Notes under the pieces: generated by a model | What the model was told of the DNA's origin: nothing | Database searches by the model: none | The model's input: only the letters and a program-made list of their open reading frames with translations | Position numbers and translations under genes: made by a program | Origin: Rhodococcus sp. RD6.2 | GTDB taxonomy: Bacteria > Actinomycetota > Actinomycetes > Mycobacteriales > Mycobacteriaceae | NCBI RefSeq assembly: GCF_001040705.1 | Contig: NZ_CVQP01000005.1 | Span: forward strand, 537,477-601,476 | Direction of reading: 5' to 3' | Length of the DNA: 64,000 nucleotides | Part shown: positions 9,633 through 17,462 of the stretch, one piece after another | How positions within the stretch are numbered: the first letter of the stretch is position 1 | How the letters are laid out: every line of letters begins with the position of its first letter

Positions 9633-10085
9633 TCAGGCGATGAAGTTGCCGAATGTCGGGTTCGACTGGCACAGCGGCATGCTGCCGAGGTTGATCGATC
9701 CGAACACCGTGGCCATGACGTTGCCGCGTCCGGTGTACACCGTCTTCGAGTAGTAGGGGTAGGCGCCTTCGAGGTTCGCGATCCCGTTCTGCCCGGTGTC
9801 GAAGTTGATCCACGCGACGGTGACCTGGCCTGCCGCCGGAATGGGCGGTGCGGCGGGGAACGTCTGGAAGCGGATCTCGCCTGGGTTGATGCCCGGTTCG
9901 GGCCCGGACTGTCCGGTGGCTCCTGTCAGCGACATCAGGCTGCCCTGGTTGGGGCAACCGATGGTCAGGGCGGGCGGTCCGAACGGGTGGGGTGGAAGGG
10001 CGTTCGCGGGAGCCGCGGCGAGCAGGCCCGCCACGGTCGCTCCGGCCAGGATGAAAGCTCGTGTCGCCGTGCGTCGAATGCTCAT
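9633..10085 (-). CDS. Small secreted protein of unknown function
   Basis: This 150-residue protein has a clear Sec signal peptide: positive start (MSIRRTATR), hydrophobic core (FILAGATVAGLLAAAP) and a probable cleavage after ANA near residue 29. The mature part of about 120 residues is rich in Gly, Pro and Thr and holds two cysteines, one near each end (TIGCPNQ and PLCQSN), which could form one disulfide. No catalytic motif is seen. A run such as QVTVAWINFDTGQNGIANL suggests a beta-sandwich fold. Its stop is four bases from the end of the R2lox gene on the other strand. Not assigned to a named family. Confidence 0.8.
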   Translation of the reverse strand: MSIRRTATRAFILAGATVAGLLAAAPANALPPHPFGPPALTIGCPNQGSLMSLTGATGQSGPEPGINPGEIRFQTFPAAPPIPAAGQVTVAWINFDTGQNGIANLEGAYPYYSKTVYTGRGNVMATVFGSINLGSMPLCQSNPTFGNFIA

Positions 10086-10170
10086 TGCTCGTCCTCGGGT
10101 CGAGATCCCGCAATCTGCGCAACTGATCCGTTCAACACTATGCCCGCAGCGGTGCCGGAGTCGAGGGCCG

Positions 10171-10584
10171 TCAGCGGCCCAGCAGTCCCGCCACGCCCAG
10201 GACCCGACCGACGCTGATCTCGATGACCACCCGGGTCGGGTTCTCCCGCGGCTGCCGGTAGCGGCCGGCGTACCGGGTGACCGCCTCTGCGACGTCGCCG
10301 GGATCGGAACTGACCCGCGCCTTCCCCTCCAGCGTCAACCACCGCGGGCCGTCCACCTGCGTCACGGCGGCGTACCCGCCGCGTTCCGCGTTGAGGGCCT
10401 TCTGGGATCCGCCGTTGGTGATGACGCGGACCAACGACCGTTCGGGATCCCAGGTGAACCCGACCGCGACAACATGGGGTGTGCCGTCGCGCCGGAGCGT
10501 CGTCAGCGATGCGAGGTGTCGGTCGGTGAGGAAGTCCTGTGCGTCGGGAGTCAGATCCGTCGGGTCGGTGGGGGTGCGAGCCAT
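10171..10584 (-). CDS. F420-dependent biliverdin reductase-like protein (split beta-barrel, Rv2074 type)
   Basis: This 137-residue split-barrel protein has the stretch [20 protein letters not shown], then [13 protein letters not shown], and [16 protein letters not shown] near the end. This closely follows M. tuberculosis Rv2074, which uses reduced F420 to turn biliverdin into bilirubin. Being next to the SDR-cobL-cobM-cobK group matches the Mycobacterium order Rv2074 to Rv2070c. The assignment is by recalled family similarity and position; the true substrate in this organism could differ. It is transcribed away from the SDR gene with a 36-bp divergent gap. Confidence 0.85.
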   Translation of the reverse strand: MARTPTDPTDLTPDAQDFLTDRHLASLTTLRRDGTPHVVAVGFTWDPERSLVRVITNGGSQKALNAERGGYAAVTQVDGPRWLTLEGKARVSSDPGDVAEAVTRYAGRYRQPRENPTRVVIEISVGRVLGVAGLLGR

Positions 10585-10620
10585 GCGCTGAGGCTAGTCG
10601 CGCACACTGGAGGGATGGGT

Positions 10621-11352
10621 ATGGGATCGGTGGTTGTCCTCGGTGGGCGCAGCGAGATAGGTCTCGAGGTCGCGACGCGGCTCGCGTCGGGTCGGCCGGT
10701 GGTCCTGGCCGCGCGGCGCAGCGATCAGCTCACCGACGAGCGCGCCGCCGTGGAAGCGGCGGGCGCGACCGCGGTGCACACCGTCGAATTCGACGCGGAC
10801 CGCCTCGACGACCACTCCCGTGCGCTGTCGGAGATCGCGGAGCTCGGCCCGATTGACACGGTGGTCCTGGCGTTCGGTGTTCTCGGCGATCAGGCTCGCG
10901 CCGAAACCGACGCGCAGCACGCTGTGGCCGTCGTGCACACCGACTTCGTCGCGCAGGTGTCGGTGCTGACGCATCTCGCCCAGTTGCTGCGGGCACAGGG
11001 TTCGGGCCGGATCGTGGTGTTCTCGTCCGTTGCCGGTGCCCGGGTTCGCCGCGCCAACTACGTGTACGGCTCGGCGAAGGCCGGCCTGGACGGGTTCGCC
11101 AGCGGGCTTTCCGACGCGCTGCACGGAAGCGGGGTGTCGCTGTTGCTGGTGCGTCCCGGGTTCGTGATCGGCCGGATGACGGAAGGGATGAGTCCGGCGC
11201 CGATGTCGAGGACGGCCGGTCAGGTCGCGGACGCCGTCGCGGCGGCGCTCGGCAAGGGACGGACTCGGGTGTGGGTGCCGGGTCTCCTGCGGCCCGCGAT
11301 CGTCGTGATGCGAGTGCTGCCGCAGGCGATCTGGCGCCGGATGCCACGGTGA
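10621..11352 (+). CDS. Short-chain dehydrogenase/reductase (Rv2073c-like)
   Basis: This 243-residue Rossmann-fold enzyme has a slightly altered cofactor loop at the N-terminus (LGGRSEIGLEVA), the catalytic YxxxK as YGSAK (in RANYVYGSAKAG) and the serine of VFSSVAGARV. The ATG at 10621 is preferred because GGAGG lies seven bases upstream; the ATG at 10615 abuts that site. The stop overlaps the cobL start (TGATG), so it is translationally coupled to the cobalamin genes, as in M. tuberculosis. Its reaction is unknown. The constant link with cobL-cobM-cobK hints at a role near corrin or F420 metabolism, but that is inference. Confidence 0.87.
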   Translation: MGSVVVLGGRSEIGLEVATRLASGRPVVLAARRSDQLTDERAAVEAAGATAVHTVEFDADRLDDHSRALSEIAELGPIDTVVLAFGVLGDQARAETDAQHAVAVVHTDFVAQVSVLTHLAQLLRAQGSGRIVVFSSVAGARVRRANYVYGSAKAGLDGFASGLSDALHGSGVSLLLVRPGFVIGRMTEGMSPAPMSRTAGQVADAVAAALGKGRTRVWVPGLLRPAIVVMRVLPQAIWRRMPR

Positions 11353-12587
11353 TGGGACATCACAACACTGCGCTGATGGGGCACCCGGTCACCGTCGTCG
11401 GTATCGGTGCCGACGGGTGGGACGGGTTGTCACGGTCCGCGTGCCGCGCCCTCGAGGACGCCGAGGTGCTGTTCGGCTCGGCCCGTCAGCTCGACCTCGT
11501 TCCCGGTGACACCGAGCGGGTGCCGTGGCCGTCGCCGCTGGTGCCCGCGCTGCCCGGCCTGTTCGAGCGGTACGACGGCCGGCGGATCGGTGTGCTCGCC
11601 AGCGGGGATCCGATGTTCCACGGCATCGGAGTGACCCTGGTGAACCTGCTCGGCGCCGACCGGGTGCGGGTCATCGCGCATCCGTCGTCGGTGTCGTTGG
11701 CGTGCGCGCGACTGGGATGGGCGCTGCACGAGGCGCCCGTGGTCTCGCTGGTGACGGCCCCGGTAGCCGTCCTGCTGCCGCACCTCGCGGACGGCCGCCG
11801 ACTGCTCGTCCTCGCCCGCGATCAGCACACTCCCATCGCCGTCGTGGAACTGTTGCGTGACAACGGTTTCCGCGACACCGAGATCACTCTCCTCGAGCAG
11901 CTCGGCGGCCCGCTCGAAACGGTCGTGTCCGGGACCGCCGACACCTGGACCCGCGCCCCGGGGGACCCGCTGAACGTCCTCGCCCTCGACTGCCGCCGCG
12001 ACGCGGGTTCCGTCCGCCGCACCCGCACCCCCGGACTGCCCGACGACTCGTTCGAGTCGGACGGTCAGCTGACCAAGCAGGAGGTGCGGGCGTTGACCGT
12101 CGCCGCGCTCGCTCCCGAACCCGGTGAGCTGCTGTGGGACGTCGGAGGCGGCTCGGGCAGCATCGCCATCGAGTGGATGCGCACCGACCCGACCTGCCGG
12201 GCCATCGGGTTCGAGCGCGACGAGATGCGGCGATCGCGGATCACCGCCAACGCGTCCCGGCTCGGGGTTCCGGGGCTCGACGTGCGCGGCGCCGCACCCG
12301 ACGCTCTCGCAGACGCGCCGACGCCGGACGCGATCTTCCTCGGCGGCGGCGTCACCGCGCCCGGCGTGTTCGATTCCTGCTGGGACGCACTGCCGGTCGG
12401 CGGACGGATGGTCGTCAACGCGGTCACCGCCGAGTCCGAGGCGCTGCTGCTCCGCTGGCACGCCGCGCACGGCGGCGCGTTGCGCAAGTTCCAGATCTAC
12501 CGGGGTTCCGCGCTCGGCGGGTTCACCGCCTGGCGGCCCCAGCTGCCGGTCGCCCAGTGGGTCGTGACGAAGGAGAACATGCAGTGA
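11352..12587 (+). CDS. cobL: Precorrin-6Y C5,15-methyltransferase (decarboxylating) CobL
   Basis: This 411-residue two-domain enzyme methylates precorrin-6Y at C5 and C15 and decarboxylates the C12 acetate. The N-terminal half (about 10-210) is a tetrapyrrole methylase domain (VTVVGIGADGWDGLS; VLASGDPMFHGIG). The C-terminal half (about 225-410) is a class I SAM methyltransferase (LLWDVGGGSGSIAIEWMR; AIFLGGGVTAPGVFD). The start at 11352 overlaps the SDR stop by one base; an in-frame ATG at 11376 (MGHPVTVVGIG) would give a family-typical N-terminus and cannot be excluded. The end overlaps cobM by four bases (GTGA). Confidence 0.93.
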   Translation: MGHHNTALMGHPVTVVGIGADGWDGLSRSACRALEDAEVLFGSARQLDLVPGDTERVPWPSPLVPALPGLFERYDGRRIGVLASGDPMFHGIGVTLVNLLGADRVRVIAHPSSVSLACARLGWALHEAPVVSLVTAPVAVLLPHLADGRRLLVLARDQHTPIAVVELLRDNGFRDTEITLLEQLGGPLETVVSGTADTWTRAPGDPLNVLALDCRRDAGSVRRTRTPGLPDDSFESDGQLTKQEVRALTVAALAPEPGELLWDVGGGSGSIAIEWMRTDPTCRAIGFERDEMRRSRITANASRLGVPGLDVRGAAPDALADAPTPDAIFLGGGVTAPGVFDSCWDALPVGGRMVVNAVTAESEALLLRWHAAHGGALRKFQIYRGSALGGFTAWRPQLPVAQWVVTKENMQ

Positions 12588-13333
12588 CGGTGCGATTCAT
12601 CGGTGCCGGACCGGGCGCCGCAGACCTGATCACGCTGCGCGGCGCGCGGATCATCGGGGAGAGCCCGGTGTGCCTGTACGCGGGGAGCCTGGTGCCGACC
12701 GAACTGCTCGAGATGTGCCCCGACGGGGCGGAGGTCGTCGACACCGCCCGTCTGAGCCTCGACGAGATCACCGACCGTCTCGTCGCCGCGCACCGCGCCG
12801 GAAAGGACGTGGCGCGTCTGCACTCCGGCGACCCGTCGATCTACAGCGCGGTCGCCGAACAGGTGCGCAGGCTCGAGGCGGCGGACGTCGACTACGAGAT
12901 CGTGCCGGGGGTGCCCGCGTTCGCGGCGGCGGCCGCGACGCTGGGCCGGGAGCTGACGGTGCCGGGGGTCGCGCAGTCGATCGTCCTGACCCGCGTGTCG
13001 ACGCTGTCGACGGCGATGCCCGACGGCGAGGACATCGCGACGTTCGGCGCGAGTGGGGCGACGCTGGTGATCCACCTCGCCGCGCACCGCATCGATCAGG
13101 TCGTGGACGAGCTGCGCGGCCCGTACGGCGGCGATTGCCCGGTCGCGGTGGTCGCGTTCGCCAGCCGTCCCGACGAGATCGTGCTGCGTGGGACCGTGGA
13201 TTCGATTGCGGCACAGGTCCACGACGCCGGCGTCACGAAGACCGCGGTCATCGTGGTCGGTCGGGTGCTCGGTGCGGCCGGCTTCCCGGACAGCTACCTG
13301 TACTCGGCCACCCGCAGTCGCGTCACCCACTGA
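12584..13333 (+). CDS. cobM: Precorrin-4 C11-methyltransferase CobM
   Basis: This 249-residue tetrapyrrole methylase begins at the GTG in the GTGA overlap with cobL. It carries the family motifs VRFIGAGPGAADLITLRGAR at the N-terminus, ARLHSGDPSIYSAVAEQ in the SAM-binding region and EIVPGVPAFAAAAATLG. CobM transfers the methyl group to C11 of precorrin-4 to give precorrin-5. The LYAGSLVPTELL segment is characteristic of CobM/CbiF. It is flanked by cobL and cobK in a tightly coupled operon. Confidence 0.94.
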   Translation: MTVRFIGAGPGAADLITLRGARIIGESPVCLYAGSLVPTELLEMCPDGAEVVDTARLSLDEITDRLVAAHRAGKDVARLHSGDPSIYSAVAEQVRRLEAADVDYEIVPGVPAFAAAAATLGRELTVPGVAQSIVLTRVSTLSTAMPDGEDIATFGASGATLVIHLAAHRIDQVVDELRGPYGGDCPVAVVAFASRPDEIVLRGTVDSIAAQVHDAGVTKTAVIVVGRVLGAAGFPDSYLYSATRSRVTH

Positions 13334-14067
13334 TGCGGCGGGTCCTGATTCTCGGCGGCACGTCCGAGGGTCGCGCGCTGGCCGCCGCTCTGGCAGAGGA
13401 GCCGGACGTCGCGGTGGTGTCGTCGCTGGCCGGCCGGGTGCGCAACCCCCGGCTCCCGGTCGGCGAGGTGCGCGTCGGCGGTTTCGGCGGTGTCGACGGG
13501 CTGGCGGACTGGTTGCGTGACAACGACATCGATGCCGTGGTCGACGCGACGCACCCGTTCGCGTCGCGGATCACCGGGAACGCCGACGCTGCTTCGCGCC
13601 GTGTCGACGTCCCGCTGCTGGTGCTACGTCGCCCCGAATGGGTGGCGGGACCGGGGGACCGGTGGACGACGGTCGCGTCGCTCCAGGACGCCGCGGCTGT
13701 CCTGCCCGCGGACGCGCGGGTGCTGCTGACCATCGGCAGGCAGGGCGTCGACGCCTTCGTCGACTCGCCGGGCTGGTTCCTGATCCGGGCGATCGATCCG
13801 CCGACCGTTGCGGTACCACCGCACGGTGAGGTACTACTCGCCCGCGGACCGTTCGCCGTCGACGACGAAGTAGCGCTGATGCGGGAGAACCGCATCGACG
13901 TCGTCGTGACCAAGAACAGTGGGGGAGCGCTGACGTCGGCGAAGCTCGACGCGGCCCGACGACTCGGCCTACCGGTGGTGATGGTGGCCCGCACCGCGAT
14001 TCCCGAGGGCGCGGCATCGACCGCGGACGTCGACGAGGCGACCGACTGGGCAGCCGGCCGCGCCTGA
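13333..14067 (+). CDS. cobK: Precorrin-6A reductase CobK
   Basis: This 244-residue NADPH-dependent reductase turns precorrin-6A into precorrin-6B (dihydroprecorrin-6X). The N-terminal nucleotide-binding loop is VLILGGTSEGRALAAAL. DATHPFASRITGNA and VVTKNSGGALTSAKLDAAR are strongly conserved CobK/CbiJ blocks. Its ATG overlaps the cobM stop by one base (TGATG). Length is normal for the family. It is the last gene of the SDR-cobL-cobM-cobK group. Confidence 0.94.
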   Translation: MRRVLILGGTSEGRALAAALAEEPDVAVVSSLAGRVRNPRLPVGEVRVGGFGGVDGLADWLRDNDIDAVVDATHPFASRITGNADAASRRVDVPLLVLRRPEWVAGPGDRWTTVASLQDAAAVLPADARVLLTIGRQGVDAFVDSPGWFLIRAIDPPTVAVPPHGEVLLARGPFAVDDEVALMRENRIDVVVTKNSGGALTSAKLDAARRLGLPVVMVARTAIPEGAASTADVDEATDWAAGRA

Positions 14068-14103
14068 GAGCCCGTGTCGGAGGTCGCCGCTAGCCTCGGC
14101 GTC

Positions 14104-14316
14104 ATGACAGAACCGGTGAAGGGCCCCGCGTCGTATTTCCCGTCGATCGAGAAGAAGTACGGCAAACCGATCAGCGAATGGCAGGCGCTGATCCGTGCGT
14201 CCGATCTGACCAAGCACATGGAGTTGGTCGCCTGGCTCAAGTCTGAGCACGGGCTCGGTCACGGGCACGCGAATGCGCTTGTCGCGCACACGTTGCAGGA
14301 GGACGCGGCGGGCTGA
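14104..14316 (+). CDS. DUF4287 small protein
   Basis: This 70-residue protein has the DUF4287 pattern: GPASYFPSIEKKYGKPISEW, then LTKHMELVAWLKSEHGLGHGHANALVAH. These proteins are short, soluble and helical, and their function is not known. The ATG at 14104 is taken as start because the family begins about ten residues before the SYFPSIE block; a GTG at 14074 in the same frame has no better support. It lies just after cobK on the same strand and converges on the sigma factor gene 13 bp away. It may be read through from the cob operon. Confidence 0.85.
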   Translation: MTEPVKGPASYFPSIEKKYGKPISEWQALIRASDLTKHMELVAWLKSEHGLGHGHANALVAHTLQEDAAG

Positions 14317-14329
14317 ACCAGCCCGAGCG

Positions 14330-15592
14330 TCACGACGGGTTCGCGGCGGCGGCGCGGCGCAAGAGCAGGTCGCGTTCCCGCGCGTTCTGCGTCAGCTCCG
14401 CGGCGCGGGTGAACTCGGCGCGGGCGTCGTCGTGGCGACCGAGCTCGACGAGAAGGTCGCCGCGCACGCTGGGCAACAGGTGATAGTGGCGCAGCGCGGG
14501 GTCGTCGGCGAGCGCGTCGACGATGACCAACGCGGCCTCCGGGCCGTCGGATCTCGCCACCGCGACCGCTCGGTTCAGCGCGACGACGGGGGACGGTGTC
14601 AGCACGTACAGCCGCGCGTACAGGGCCGCGATCGCGGACCAGTCGGTGTCCTCGTAGTCGGTGGCGCGGGCATGGCAGGCGGCGATCGCCGCCTGGAGGC
14701 AGTAGGGGCCCGCCCAGCCCGGTCCGCGGCGCCGCCCGACGCCCCCGGCCGTGTCGAGGGACTCCATTCCGAGGCGGATCAGCAGCCGGTTCCAGCGGGA
14801 ACGGTCCTGGTCCGCGAGCAGCACCGCCGCGCCGTCGGGGTCGGTGCGGGTGGACATGCGGGACGCCTGCAGGCTCAGCAGCGACAACAGTCCGTGCACC
14901 TCGGGCTCGTCCGGCATCAACGCCGCCAGCACTCGCGCGAGCCGCAGCGCGTCCTCGCAGAGCGCGGGCCGCAGCAGGTCGTCGCCTGCGGTCGCCGAGT
15001 AGCCCTCGTTGAACACCAGATAGACGACCTCGAGGACCGACGCCAGCCGGGCGGCGCGTGCGGCACCCACCGGTACCTCGAACGGCACCTGCGCCGCGGC
15101 GAGGGTCTTCTTGGCACGCACGATGCGCTGCGCCACGGTGGACTGCGACGCGAGGACCGCCCGGGCGATCTCGTCGGTGGTGAGACCGCCGAGCAGGCGC
15201 AGCGTCAACGCGATCCGGGCCTGCGTGGACAGGACGGGATGGCAGGCCACGAAGATCAGCCGCAGCAGGTCGTCGTCGATGTCGTCGGGGTCCGGTGTCG
15301 GCGGTGCCACGTCGTCGAGTCCGTGACCCACCTCGGCGAGCTTGCGCTGGTAGTTCTGCTCGCGCCGCACCACGTCGACGGCGCGGCGGCGGGCGATGGT
15401 GATCAGCCAGGCGTCGGGGTTGTCCGGGATGCCGGTGACCGGCCACTGCTCGAGTGCCGAGACGAGGGCGTCCTGCGCGATCTCCTCCGCGAGCCCGACG
15501 TCGCGGACAATGCGGGCCGCGGCCGCGACGACCCGAGGTGACGAGATTCGGAAGACCGTCTCGATCGTGTCGTCCACCGGCAGCGCCCCCAC
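14330..15592 (-). CDS. ECF sigma factor with C-terminal DUF6596/TPR-like domain (ECF42 type)
   Basis: This protein of about 420 residues has sigma region 2 near the N-terminus (RIVRDVGLAEEIAQDALVSA; PDAWLITIARRRAVDVVRR), sigma region 4 (RLLGGLTTDEIARAVLASQ then STVAQRIVRAKKTL) and a C-terminal domain of about 230 residues with VVYLVFNEGYSATAG, typical of the ECF42 group. This group lacks a classical anti-sigma and is encoded with YCII/DGPF proteins, as here. Family starts begin close to VDDTIETVFRI, so GTG at 15592 or 15577 is likely; the longer ATG-like start at 15661 would overlap the YCII gene. A 15-bp inverted repeat covers the start region. In M. tuberculosis the comparable place is taken by sigC, a different family. 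Confidence 0.9.
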   Translation of the reverse strand: MGALPVDDTIETVFRISSPRVVAAAARIVRDVGLAEEIAQDALVSALEQWPVTGIPDNPDAWLITIARRRAVDVVRREQNYQRKLAEVGHGLDDVAPPTPDPDDIDDDLLRLIFVACHPVLSTQARIALTLRLLGGLTTDEIARAVLASQSTVAQRIVRAKKTLAAAQVPFEVPVGAARAARLASVLEVVYLVFNEGYSATAGDDLLRPALCEDALRLARVLAALMPDEPEVHGLLSLLSLQASRMSTRTDPDGAAVLLADQDRSRWNRLLIRLGMESLDTAGGVGRRRGPGWAGPYCLQAAIAACHARATDYEDTDWSAIAALYARLYVLTPSPVVALNRAVAVARSDGPEAALVIVDALADDPALRHYHLLPSVRGDLLVELGRHDDARAEFTRAAELTQNARERDLLLRRAAAANPS

Positions 15593-15624
15593 GACTTCCG
15601 ATGACAGCAAAGTCGTGGGGGCGC
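15583..15624 (-). promoter_or_regulatory. 15-bp perfect inverted repeat at the sigma factor start
   Basis: The arms GCGCCCCCACGACTT (15583-15597) and its exact complement (15610-15624) enclose a 12-base loop. On the mRNA strand the second arm contains the candidate GTG start at 15592 and the G-rich run just before the other candidate start (15577). If formed in RNA it would mask the ribosome site of the sigma gene. As DNA it could be a protein-binding palindrome. It lies between the YCII gene and the sigma gene of one operon. Confidence 0.55.
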
Positions 15625-15641
15625 AGTCAAGAGCGGTGATG

Positions 15642-15998
15642 TCAGCCCTCCGCGATCTCACGCACTTCGAGGGTGACGGTCCAGTAGTCCTCGTGGACCT
15701 GCAGGAACCGGCGCGACCATTCCAACGCTTCGGCCTTGTCCCGGCACTGCATGATCGCGTAGCCGCCGACGACCTCCTTGCTTTCGGTGAACGGCCCGTC
15801 GGTGTAGCTGAGTTCGCCGCCCGACCAGGTGATGCGGGTGCCCTCCGAGCTCGGCGTCAGGCCCTGGGTCTCGAGCATGACACCGGCCTTGGTGACCTCC
15901 TCGATGAGGGCGCCCATGCGTTCCATCAGTTCGGGGCTCGGCCCGTCGGCTGGGGCGGTGCGCTCGTCGACCTTGATGAGGGACAGGTAGCGGGGCAT
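15642..15998 (-). CDS. YCII/DGPF-domain protein, partner of the ECF42 sigma factor
   Basis: This 118-residue protein starts MPRYLSLIKVDE with a strong GAGGAG ribosome site six bases upstream. It carries LSYTDGPFTESKEVVGGYAIM, the defining DGPF block, and ends with the FLQVHEDYW type motif. DGPF/YCII proteins are ferredoxin-fold, and genes for them sit directly upstream of ECF42 sigma genes in actinobacteria. They were once proposed as anti-sigma factors but direct evidence argues against that. The pair is probably co-transcribed. A longer in-frame extension (to 16109) has no family support. Confidence 0.9.
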   Translation of the reverse strand: MPRYLSLIKVDERTAPADGPSPELMERMGALIEEVTKAGVMLETQGLTPSSEGTRITWSGGELSYTDGPFTESKEVVGGYAIMQCRDKAEALEWSRRFLQVHEDYWTVTLEVREIAEG

Positions 15999-16205
15999 GA
16001 CGACTCCTCGGGTTCGGGTTCTGCGGACGGGGTCTTTCCCCGTGCTACCTGTGAGTCGAACGGGACCCACGCGGAATCGACACGGCCGCGAGGAAATCTT
16101 CGAGAGCATGCCCCGCCGCCGTGGTGCGTCGCCGGTTGTGGGGTCTCGTGTGGGCGCCTACCGTCGAGATCGAACGGCCTGACCCCGAAACGGGAGGAGT
16201 GCCCC

Positions 16206-16505
16206 GTGACCACCCCCGAGCATCATCCGCACACCGACCACGAGCACGTGCACGGACCGGGCTGCGGCCACGTGTCGGTGCCGCACGGCGACCACGTCGA
16301 CTATGCCCACGACGGCCACCTCCACCGCGTGCACGGCGACCACGTCGACGAGTGCGAGTCGTCCGAACACATCGTGCACGACACCCACGAGCACCACCAC
16401 GGCGACGGCTGCGGGCATGTCGCGGTTCCGCACGGCGACCACGTCGACTACGTGCATGACGGGCATCGGCACGCCGAGCACGGCGACCACTACGACGAGC
16501 ACTGA
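16206..16505 (+). CDS. Histidine-rich metal-binding protein with internal duplication
   Basis: This 99-residue acidic protein is about a quarter histidine. It consists of two copies of a unit of about 40 residues: first HVHGPGCGHVSVPHGDHVDY then AHDGHLHRVHGDHVDE, second EHHHGDGCGHVAVPHGDHVDY then VHDGHRHAEHGDHYDEH. Each unit has one CGH cysteine. The GTG start follows a gggaggag ribosome site. There is no signal peptide or membrane segment, so it is probably cytosolic. Such proteins buffer or deliver Zn, Ni or Co; lying within the cobalamin region suggests cobalt, but this is inference. Databases sometimes call similar proteins zinc transporter permease or threonine dehydratase, which the sequence does not support. 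Confidence 0.85.
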   Translation: MTTPEHHPHTDHEHVHGPGCGHVSVPHGDHVDYAHDGHLHRVHGDHVDECESSEHIVHDTHEHHHGDGCGHVAVPHGDHVDYVHDGHRHAEHGDHYDEH

Positions 16506-16512
16506 CGCGGAG

Positions 16513-16557
16513 CGTCACGATCGGCACCCGCGGGGTACGTCACGATCGGCACCCGCG
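16513..16557. repeat. Tandem 20-bp direct repeat after the His-rich gene
   Basis: CGTCACGATCGGCACCCGCG occurs at 16513-16532 and again, unchanged, at 16538-16557 (period 25). It lies between the His-rich gene stop and a terminator-like hairpin. It could be a replication slippage scar or a pair of binding sites. No role can be read from the sequence. Confidence 0.7.
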
Positions 16558-16580
16558 CGAGGTGCCGGGCTGCGGATCAG

Positions 16581-16612
16581 CCCGAGTGGCGTGGTTCGCA
16601 ACACCACTCGGG
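16581..16612. terminator. Hairpin terminator between convergent genes
   Basis: A 9-bp stem CCCGAGTGG/CCACTCGGG encloses a 14-base loop that can partly pair further. It lies between the ends of the His-rich gene (+) and the secreted-protein gene (-), so it could serve both. Confidence 0.6.
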
Positions 16613-16634
16613 CGTGAATGAGCGCTCCGTGTGA

Positions 16635-17294
16635 TCAGTTCGATGCCGCCCCCAGGCTGCCGAATCCGAGGCCGGGTTCGATGTCGGAGCTGCCGGCGGG
16701 ACTGGGAATCGTCAGATTCGGACTGAATGTCCCCCGGGCCAGCCACTCCTTCGTCTCGGAGATGCCCGTGGCCGCGAAGGTGACACCGATGTCGCCGGAG
16801 TTTCTCCGCAAGACGTTGTAGTCGACATCCAGGCGAATCCACCCGCGCCGGTTCCCCAGATCCGGGAAGGACCATCCTTCGTCGGGAGCGGTGAAGGTGA
16901 CGGCACCACGGAGGGTGTCGACCGTGCCCGTGAGCTCGACGGACGGTCCGTTGCCGGAGTCGATCGCCTGTTCGAAGCGCAGTTCGGCCTTCTTGAAGAC
17001 GAGGCCCTGGGGTGCATAGTGGGTGATCTTGGTCAGTGCCCGCTCCGGATCGCCGTTGACGGAGAAGTAGGTCGTGATCCTGGTGGGCGCGCCCAGCTTG
17101 TCGATGGTTCCGTTCCACTCCTGACGGACGTCGATGTTTTCGACGGTGTCGACGGCGGAGAACCCGTCGGAGGCGCACTCGAGCCCCGAGTCTGCCGCAG
17201 TGCATGCACTTGCGGTCCCGGCGCCGACCGTTGCACCGCCGATCACCGTCGCGGCCGCAAGCAGCACCGCACCCATCCCATTCCGAACCGACAT
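16635..17294 (-). CDS. Secreted beta-rich protein of unknown function
   Basis: This 219-residue protein starts at an ATG preceded by a strong GGGAGGAG site. A signal peptide covers about residues 1-34 (MSVRNGMGAVLLAAATVIGG, cleavage near ASA). The mature part has two early cysteines (ACTAADSGLEC) that can form a disulfide, then alternating polar/hydrophobic stretches such as RITTYFSVNGDPE and HYAPQGLVFKKAELRFEQ, and ends in a Gly/Ser tail (EPGLGFGSLGAASN). The plan resembles the three exported proteins at 31.4-33.9 kb, especially the first (DYAPAGF followed by a beta stretch), so a distant common fold is possible. No enzyme motif is present. Confidence 0.78.
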   Translation of the reverse strand: MSVRNGMGAVLLAAATVIGGATVGAGTASACTAADSGLECASDGFSAVDTVENIDVRQEWNGTIDKLGAPTRITTYFSVNGDPERALTKITHYAPQGLVFKKAELRFEQAIDSGNGPSVELTGTVDTLRGAVTFTAPDEGWSFPDLGNRRGWIRLDVDYNVLRRNSGDIGVTFAATGISETKEWLARGTFSPNLTIPSPAGSSDIEPGLGFGSLGAASN

Positions 17295-17462
17295 GTCTGA
17301 TCTCCTCCCCATTTGGAAGCGGGTGCGACGAAGGATGTCGCACCCGCACGAACCAGCCAAGGGTAGGGCACAAAACAGACTCTCGGGTATGGAATTCGTG
17401 ATTCATTTTCTGCAGGTCACAGCGTTACACGCTACGATCCGACTCCGCAGGCCGGCCTGCGG

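Noticed and set aside
14330-15661. SigC, the sigma gene at the comparable place in M. tuberculosis
   Set aside because: The long C-terminal domain and the YCII partner gene mark the ECF42 group; SigC is short and lacks them.
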